From assembly GCA_045106735.1 (NCBI GenBank), contig JBGCEZ010000105.1, forward strand, positions 1 to 23,615: DNA of 23,615 bases, given 5' to 3'. This DNA is from JBGCEZ01 sp045106735. GTDB lineage: Bacteria; Planctomycetota; Phycisphaerae; Phycisphaerales; SM1A02. Below, in pieces: positions 21,882-23,615 of the stretch (positions are counted from its first letter, which is position 1; each line of letters begins with the position of its first letter). The notes under the pieces were generated by a model. The model did not search any database. It saw only the letters and a program-made list of their open reading frames with translations, and was not told where the DNA came from. The translations under genes and the position numbers were made by a program.

Positions 21882-23204
21882 TCACGGCGTCTCCGGCCGA
21901 TTGCTCAGAAGCGAGGGGGCGCCGGTCACATTCGACGGAGTCCTGAGTCCGCGGGCCGACGATCGCTTGCCGGAGCTCTTGTCGCGGCCGACGCCAAGTT
22001 CTGTCCCGCGCTCGAAGCGAGACCGTGCTGGGGCGTTCGCATTCGGCGGGTTCTTGCTCGGTCCGAGCGTGTCGCGACCCAGGATGCCGTCGGCCGTCAG
22101 GATGTGGTGACTGACTTGGGTGCCGTCGAAAGAGATGTCGCCGAAGTACCCGTCTTCGCCGAAGGGCGTGGTGCGCGACCACGTGCCGTCGCCGCCTCCA
22201 TTCATCGACCGCAATCGCTCATCACTGTCAACCGCTTCGGCGTTCGTGAACAGTCGGGTGCTGCCGTCATAGAAGATTGTCGCCGGTGCCGAGTCGATGC
22301 CCTGGTTGAAGTACCAAGGCTCGCAGCCGCCATATGAACTGAACTCGACGTCTGGGTTGCATGGGTCCTTGGGCGTGTTCTGCAGCCAGTGATGTTCGAG
22401 CATCAGCGTCTTGAGATTCGGATACCGCGCGGCACTGAACTGGGGGCTCCGGAAGCCTTGGTCGAGCGAGTAGGGCGAAGACCAGCCACCCTTGAATCCA
22501 TCGGGGGTTGCGACCTGGGCCTTCATCACCTCTGGGTCGAACATGGCGGCCGGAGAAAGGACGTAGCTGGCCCAGTAGGGGGCGTCTCCGAAGCCCGGAG
22601 TCGCCTCGCGATCGACGTAGCCGAACGGCGCATCAAACAGTGGGTCAACCAGCGGAGAGACGACCTCGTCGGCCGGAGCGTAGAAGATGCGGTCGTAGAA
22701 TCGGGTGGAGACATACTGCCGGAACTGGGACGAATTGATGAATCGGAAGCTTCCGAACCCACGGAGATTCAGTTCGTCCGCCTCAAATTCAATCGGTTGT
22801 ACCAGTCGAGCATTCGAAGGATTGGACCACGCTCGATACCGGAACCGGATCAACAGGTCCGTGTCATCGAGCAGGCCCCAACCAAGGCCAACCCCAGGAA
22901 TCGCGTCGTTGCCGTTGGTCGAGAAGAATCCGCTGAACGCCGACGATGCGTCGTCCCCGAACGTGCTGAGCTCATCCGAAACATGCGTCGGCTGGCGATC
23001 ATTCCAGTCGGCGGCGTACGAAACGTACCCGGAACCAAGAACCCGGAGATTGTCCAGCGACACATCGGTCAGGGCATCGGTGCGGCCTTTGGCCAACGCG
23101 GGGAGCGTCAGGCCGATCAGAACCGCGGCGGCGGAGGTTGCCGCGCTGACTTCGACCAATGTGAGGCCGCGGAGACGGGCGGAAGGCGGAGCAGGGTGGT
23201 GCAT
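21882..23204 (-). CDS. Large type II secretion/type IV pseudopilin-like protein
   Basis: A 440-residue protein with a prepilin leader: MHHPAPPSARLRG, then the hydrophobic LTLVEVSAATSAAAVLIGLTLPALA, with glutamate at mature position 5 as required for assembly. A leader peptidase should cleave after the glycine, leaving the membrane helix to anchor an outer domain. The body is aromatic and acidic with few known motifs. Late in it, DSAPATIFYDGSTRLF resembles the FADGSVRF end of the H-X9-DG module of planctomycete pseudopilins (DUF1559 group), without a clean H-X9. The last ~60 residues are basic and Pro/Ser-rich. Its base composition appears less GC-rich than its neighbours. The stop touches an in-frame ATG of the downstream dockerin gene (TGATG). 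Confidence 0.8.
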   Translation of the reverse strand: MHHPAPPSARLRGLTLVEVSAATSAAAVLIGLTLPALAKGRTDALTDVSLDNLRVLGSGYVSYAADWNDRQPTHVSDELSTFGDDASSAFSGFFSTNGNDAIPGVGLGWGLLDDTDLLIRFRYRAWSNPSNARLVQPIEFEADELNLRGFGSFRFINSSQFRQYVSTRFYDRIFYAPADEVVSPLVDPLFDAPFGYVDREATPGFGDAPYWASYVLSPAAMFDPEVMKAQVATPDGFKGGWSSPYSLDQGFRSPQFSAARYPNLKTLMLEHHWLQNTPKDPCNPDVEFSSYGGCEPWYFNQGIDSAPATIFYDGSTRLFTNAEAVDSDERLRSMNGGGDGTWSRTTPFGEDGYFGDISFDGTQVSHHILTADGILGRDTLGPSKNPPNANAPARSRFERGTELGVGRDKSSGKRSSARGLRTPSNVTGAPSLLSNRPETP

Positions 23205-23428
23205 GGCGTTCTCGTCTTCGGTTGTGGAGATGAGGAGGCGTGATGTGGCGGGTCGGCGACAGCCATCGGCCCATCGGGCAGCTTGGACTTCGGTACAGGT
23301 TCGAGTTGGTGTCCGCGGCACGCTCGCGGGTTCACCTTTCGATGTAGTTTTCGACAGATCCAATCACGGTCTCGGAAATGCTCACAAGGAACGAATGTTC
23401 GATCCGTGCGACGATTCGACGTCGGTGA
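23205..23428. other. Intergenic region upstream of the pseudopilin gene
   Basis: The 224 bp hold no supported gene. An AT-richer stretch at about 23335-23400 probably contains the pseudopilin promoter, but no box could be assigned with confidence. A short CGACG/CGTCG inverted repeat at 23410-23425 lies just after the upstream gene's stop and may be a weak terminator. Confidence 0.4.
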
Positions 23429-23615
23429 TCATCCGGTCCAGCTTGCGAGCACGAGCAACACGTCGCCCAGGTCAACCGAGTCGTTCCCATCCAGGTCCGC
23501 TGGGCATGGGCCGCTGGCCGGGCATGCGCCGAACAGGTTCATGACGAAGAGCAGATCGACGAAGTCGACGATGCCGTCGTCATTGAGGTCCCCGAAGACG
23601 GGCGGACTCGCATCG
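23429..23615 (-). CDS. C-terminal end of a third GC-type dockerin protein, truncated by the window edge
   Basis: The minus strand at the right edge reads 61 full codons to TGA at 23429. The visible part is one dockerin-like module: FGDLNDDGIVDFVDLL, the GACPASGPCPAD hinge, DLDGNDSVDLGDVLLVLAS and a terminal WTG. The second calcium loop reads DGNDSV, a weaker match to the D-x-D-G pattern. The rest of the protein lies outside the window, so its function cannot be given. It lies upstream of the pseudopilin gene on the same strand. Confidence 0.85.
   Translation of the reverse strand, partial: DASPPVFGDLNDDGIVDFVDLLFVMNLFGACPASGPCPADLDGNDSVDLGDVLLVLASWTG

Noticed and set aside
1..23615. tRNA, rRNA, insertion sequences or prophage
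   Set aside because: No cloverleaf, rRNA core, transposase motif or terminal inverted repeats with target duplications were seen by eye; a covariance search would settle small RNAs.

Overview
The window looks like a chromosomal segment from a GC-rich planctomycete, most likely of the Phycisphaerae type. The evidence is three secreted proteins with C-terminal dockerin-like modules of the Cys-containing 'GC-type' (two D-x-N/D-x-D-G calcium loops separated by a GPCP..CPAD hinge), a large pseudopilin, a lipid A pathway, a Ser/Thr kinase with an N-terminal helper domain, and many 4-bp gene overlaps. No rRNA, tRNA, CRISPR array, transposase or phage gene was seen.

Layout. (1) 1-941, minus: 5' part of a Hanks-type Ser/Thr kinase running off the left edge. 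(2) 1294-7296, plus: an envelope operon of GT9 heptosyltransferase-like enzyme, Maf pyrophosphatase, small membrane protein, LpxK, bifunctional HldE, then two small membrane proteins, ending at a strong hairpin (7321-7371). A possible promoter or leader ORF precedes it. (3) 7389-8675, minus: aminopeptidase P, convergent with the envelope operon. (4) 9005-11718, plus: a DUF2470-like protein overlapping a fused 3-dehydroquinate dehydratase/shikimate dehydrogenase (AroDE). (5) 11914-16347, minus: HD-GYP response regulator, HslU, and a secreted propeller-like dockerin protein. (6) 16699-20142, plus: chorismate synthase, P-loop kinase, SufS and SufE, all joined by 4-bp overlaps. (7) 20317-23615, minus: the end of one dockerin protein, a pseudopilin, and a solenoid-like dockerin protein.

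Functionally, region 2 makes and phosphorylates the lipid A disaccharide and prepares and transfers ADP-heptose. Regions 4 and 6 supply shikimate-pathway steps, and SufS/SufE supply sulfur for Fe-S clusters. HslU implies an HslV partner outside the window. Regions 5 and 7 hold surface or secreted proteins.

Two window-wide patterns are the most unusual. First, five ATG starts (hldE, the DUF2470-like gene, hslU, aroC, sufS) each have a TAnnnT hexamer exactly 6 nt upstream, the geometry of leaderless -10 promoters. Second, at least six unrelated loci carry degenerate tandem repeats with a period of 12 nt, at gene ends, gene junctions or inside protein linkers. Shorter-period repeats occur at three or more other junctions.
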